From: DATMGU01 sp035555315
GTDB lineage: Bacteria > Pseudomonadota > Alphaproteobacteria > ATCC43930 > CGMCC-115725
Direction of reading: 5' to 3'
Assembly (NCBI GenBank): GCA_035555315.1
Contig: DATMGU010000042.1
Location: 1 to 35,066 of the forward strand
Length of the DNA stretch: 35,066 bases
A model generated the notes under the pieces. The model was not told the DNA's origin. It did no database searches and saw nothing but the letters and a program-made list of their open reading frames with translations. Position 1 is the stretch's first letter; every line of letters begins with the position of its first letter. The position numbers and the translations under genes are program-made. This document shows positions 32,612 through 35,066 of the stretch, one piece after another.

Positions 32612-32835
32612 GGTAATCTCGCTAAGTCAGGGGATGCCGCGCGCTTGTCCAGAACGGAACACCCCGCGGCGATGGTCTGGGATATAGCGGGTGTTCGGCA
32701 ATATTGCGAGACTTCTTCGCAAAGGACTCCGCGTATCTGCCCTGCGCCGGACGGTTCTTGGTGCCGATATCCCGAAAATTGCCCCTATCCCGAAATCGTC
32801 GGTGATTGGCGCGGTGCCGTCTGAGGGCCTCGTGA

Positions 32836-33240
32836 TCAGGCGTCGCCGTAAAGCCGCGCCGGATCGACCAGCGGCTCGGCCGTCACGACCCACGCGCCGT
32901 TCTCCGCCTTGCGGAAAAAGCAGCTGCGCCGGCCTGTATGACAGGCGACACCAGTCTGGTCGACCAGCAGCAGCAGCGCATCGCCATCGCAATCCAGCCG
33001 CAGGTCGACCAGGCGCTGCACCTGGCCCGAGGTCTCGCCTTTCCGCCACAGCGCGGCGCGGCTGCGCGACCAATAGCAGACCCGGCCGGTCTCGACGGTC
33101 TCGATCAGCGCCGCGCGGTTCATCCAGGCGAGCATCAACAGCTCGCCGGTATCGTGCTGTTGGGCGATGGCCGGGATCAGTCCGGCGGCATCGAACCGGA
33201 CCGCCGCGAGTAGGTCGTCCGAGACAAGCGGTGGGGCCAT
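32836..33240 (-). CDS. hisI: Phosphoribosyl-AMP cyclohydrolase
   Basis: 134 residues, the stand-alone HisI that opens the purine ring of PR-AMP in step three of histidine synthesis. LMLAWMNRAALIETVETGR then VCYWSRSRAALWRKGETSG, the metal site DLRLDCDGDALLLLVDQ and the zinc cysteines in GVACHTGRRSCFFR are all present. No HisE domain follows. It is not next to other his genes. The 218-base gap to the helicase holds a repeated TATCCCGAAA (32768, 32786) and no gene. Confidence 0.95.
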   Translation of the reverse strand: MAPPLVSDDLLAAVRFDAAGLIPAIAQQHDTGELLMLAWMNRAALIETVETGRVCYWSRSRAALWRKGETSGQVQRLVDLRLDCDGDALLLLVDQTGVACHTGRRSCFFRKAENGAWVVTAEPLVDPARLYGDA

Positions 33241-33310
33241 AGCTGTGGGTATCCTGAGACGAAAGCGAAGCCGTGCCAGTTTAGCGCTGTTTCGCTGGCG
33301 GGTAACCCTG

Positions 33311-33347
33311 GGATCGACAGGCCCGGATCGATGGGCCTGGGATCGAT
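33311..33347. repeat. Three GGATCGA repeats around a 7-bp inverted repeat
   Basis: GGATCGA occurs at 33311, 33325 and 33340, spaced 14-15 bases. CAGGCCC (33318-33324) and GGGCCTG (33333-33339) form a perfect stem with the middle repeat as loop. It lies about 70 bases upstream of hisI and 180 upstream of the chemoreceptor gene, so it could be a regulator site for either or a transcript hairpin. Confidence 0.4.
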
Positions 33348-33427
33348 AGAGAACCTGCCGGGACTTCCGAGGCCGGACAGATCAGTAGTCCCCTCTCTCC
33401 AGATTACATTTGAGGCTATTCAGGTGG

Positions 33428-33472
33428 CTTATATTAGTAATTTTTGGTTAAGAATTCTGTGATTTAAATAAC
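33428..33472 (+). promoter_or_regulatory. AT-rich promoter region of the chemoreceptor gene
   Basis: A sharply AT-rich patch in an otherwise GC-rich window. TATATT occurs near 33430. TTGGTT (33444-33449) is followed 17 bases later by AATAAC (33467-33472), three and four of six consensus matches. It is 55-95 bases before the ATG at 33526. The AT-rich patch is clear; the exact boxes are not. Confidence 0.35.
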
Positions 33473-33525
33473 GCCGAGGAATACGCCGGTCACAAAGTCA
33501 CAGTTTTTGGTCGAGGGGACTTATC

Positions 33526-35066
33526 ATGTCGGGACTGAGAAACCTTTCGATCCGAACCATTCTCGGATTGGTGGTGGCCGTCATGGGCCTCTTGGTGGTG
33601 GCACTCAGCGCCAACTCGACCATCGACGCGGTCCATCGCAGCGTTGATGCGCGGCGTGTCGCGACCTTCGCCTCGGTCAGTCAGTCGTTGTTCAAGGTTC
33701 TGCAGTCCCACCGGCTGGAGCGCGGCAACGTCCTCGCTCCGTTGATGGCCGAAGCCGCTTCCGGAGAGGCGGTCGACAAGATCGTCGCCGGCAACAGAAA
33801 AATGGCCGAGGAAGGGTATGACGAGGCGCTGAGGGCGCTCCCCCTGCTTGACCTTGCAGGCCTGCCGGAGTTGACGACCAAGCTCAAGGCGATCCATGAC
33901 ACGGTGGCGGCCCTCCGGCCCCGGGTCGACGCCGCGCTGCACCAGCCGAAATCCGCACGTGACCCCGGCGTCCTCCAAGAATGGCCGAAACAGACCCAGA
34001 TATTCCTGGATGTGGTGGCTTCGGTCAGCGATACGCTCGAAGCGGCGCTGAAGCTGGTCGATCCGACGGTCGATCAATTGCTGTCCGTGAAGCGGGCCGC
34101 CTGGGTCGCGCGCAATTATGCCGGTGCCGAGGTCCTGATGGCGGGCTCGGCGCTCGCGGTCGGCCAACCCTGGACGCAACAACAGATCCTGATGTCCGCG
34201 GAGTATCGGGGACGGGTCGCCACCGCTTGGGCGGTTGTCGCCGAGGCGGCGGCGCGGCCCGACATGTCGAAAACCGTGGTCGAGGCGGTCGGTAAAGCCG
34301 AGACGGATGCCTTTGGCCCGACGACGATCCGGCGCAAACCGGTCTATGACGCGCTCTCCACGGGCGGAAAACCCGATATCACATCCACCGATTGGTTGGC
34401 GCGGGAAGCCGCGACCCTCGGTTTCATCAATGGCGTCGCCAACGCGGCGATGGACGAGATGGTCGCTGGCTCCAATGACGCCGTCCGCCGCGCGGTCCGC
34501 GGGGTGATCCTTTTCGGGACCTTGCTGCTCGCGGCACTCGGCCTGTCGGGTGCCGGTTTCCTGGTGGTGCGGAGCCGGGTCAGCCGTCCCATCCTGATGC
34601 TGACCGGTACCATCGAACGCCTGGCGCATCAGGATTTCTCGGTCGAGATCCCAGCCAAGACGCGCGATGACGAAATCGGCCGGATGCAGGATGCGCTGCT
34701 GGTCCTGTGCGAGAATGGCCGGCGGCATGAACACGCCGTCGCGGCGCGGGTCGAGGAACATGCCGCCGCCGCCCGCCGCGCCGAGACCGTCGGCGAGCTC
34801 TGCGGCGGCTTTGATATCCAGGTCGGGACCCGACTGGCGGCTGTCGAACAGGCGACCCGGCGGCTGCTCGATTCGTCGGAAGCCATGGCGATGGCGGCCA
34901 AGCAATCGAGCAGCGAGACCGGCATGGTGGCGGCTTCGGCGCAGGAGGCTTCGGCTGGTGTGAACACGGTGGCGGCCGCGGCGGAGGAGCTGTCGAGTTC
35001 GATCGCCGAGATCAGCCGGCAGATGAGCCAATCGACGGCGGTCGCCAACGACGCCATGGCGAAGGC
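33526..35066 (+). CDS. Methyl-accepting chemotaxis protein, C-terminus beyond window
   Basis: At least 513 residues, no stop before the window ends. It starts MSGLRNLSIRTILGLVVAVM, with a membrane helix at about 8-31. A periplasmic helical sensor domain of about 290 residues follows, whose LQSHRLERGNVL recalls the LQxERG segment of nitrate/nitrite-sensing domains. Then come a second helix (about 326-348), a HAMP domain (SRPILMLTGTIERLAHQDFS, RDDEIGRMQDALL) and the start of the coiled-coil signalling domain (AAEELSSSIAEISRQM). The kinase-contacting hairpin tip is not reached. GAGGGGAC lies 7 bases before the ATG. No che genes are nearby. The ligand is unknown. Confidence 0.92.
   Translation, partial: MSGLRNLSIRTILGLVVAVMGLLVVALSANSTIDAVHRSVDARRVATFASVSQSLFKVLQSHRLERGNVLAPLMAEAASGEAVDKIVAGNRKMAEEGYDEALRALPLLDLAGLPELTTKLKAIHDTVAALRPRVDAALHQPKSARDPGVLQEWPKQTQIFLDVVASVSDTLEAALKLVDPTVDQLLSVKRAAWVARNYAGAEVLMAGSALAVGQPWTQQQILMSAEYRGRVATAWAVVAEAAARPDMSKTVVEAVGKAETDAFGPTTIRRKPVYDALSTGGKPDITSTDWLAREAATLGFINGVANAAMDEMVAGSNDAVRRAVRGVILFGTLLLAALGLSGAGFLVVRSRVSRPILMLTGTIERLAHQDFSVEIPAKTRDDEIGRMQDALLVLCENGRRHEHAVAARVEEHAAAARRAETVGELCGGFDIQVGTRLAAVEQATRRLLDSSEAMAMAAKQSSSETGMVAASAQEASAGVNTVAAAAEELSSSIAEISRQMSQSTAVANDAMAK

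Noticed and set aside
32768..32795. TATCCCGAAA direct repeat between helicase and hisI
   Set aside because: Two 10-base copies 18 bases apart are too little to call a regulatory element, and no palindrome or further copy was seen.
33490..35031. 513-codon open frame on the minus strand
   Set aside because: The plus strand over the same bases encodes a chemoreceptor with membrane helices, HAMP domain and a good ribosome-binding site. The minus frame is its shadow.

Overview
The window looks like chromosomal DNA of a high-GC alphaproteobacterium, most likely a Rhodospirillales-type organism. This rests on a three-gene proton-translocating transhydrogenase (pntAA-pntAB-pntB, the Rhodospirillum arrangement), a COQ9-family ubiquinone gene, a GTG-started rpsU, and the general codon style. 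No tRNA, rRNA, insertion sequence, phage gene or CRISPR array was seen.

Layout. (1) 1-8108, surface glycan block: the 5' end of a UDP-glucose dehydrogenase (minus), divergent galE, then an operon-like run of a glycoside-hydrolase/GT2 fusion, an ABC exporter and a second probable glycosyltransferase, followed 18 bp later by a cupin of the DMSP-lyase family. Two hairpins lie between galE and the fusion gene. (2) 8113-12557 (minus): a large CHASE hybrid histidine kinase and a VapBC45-like toxin-antitoxin pair whose base composition looks lower in GC than its neighbours. (3) 12644-15991 (minus): ECF sigma factor, membrane anti-sigma factor and a Tat-exported FAD amine/amino-acid oxidase, possibly led by a small coupled ORF. 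(4) 16026-20644 (plus): transhydrogenase operon, then a DctA-like symporter whose leader holds a 19-bp palindrome and a hairpin that could mask its ribosome-binding site. (5) 20662-26231: a LysR regulator divergent from a six-gene catabolic operon (two alpha/beta hydrolases, a tandem dimeric alpha-beta-barrel protein, a carboxymuconolactone-decarboxylase-like protein, an SDR and a LigI-type lactone hydrolase). It looks like the lower part of a ring-cleavage or lactone pathway, but no dioxygenase is present. (6) 26216-33240, housekeeping: MOSC protein, rpsU with a clear terminator, def-COQ9, purE-purK, a cytosolic diguanylate cyclase, a DEAD-box helicase and hisI. (7) 33526-35066: a methyl-accepting chemotaxis protein cut by the window end.

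Most worth a second look: the catabolic operon, whose first hydrolase has alanine at the nucleophile-serine position; the GH-GT2 fusion/exporter operon with its attenuator-like leader; two genes (LysR and DEAD-box helicase) whose conserved N-termini extend past any ATG/GTG/TTG and seem to begin at ATC or ATT; the ECF/anti-sigma/Tat-oxidase unit; and the palindrome plus hairpin before dctA. All family assignments come from reading motifs by eye; no database search was run.
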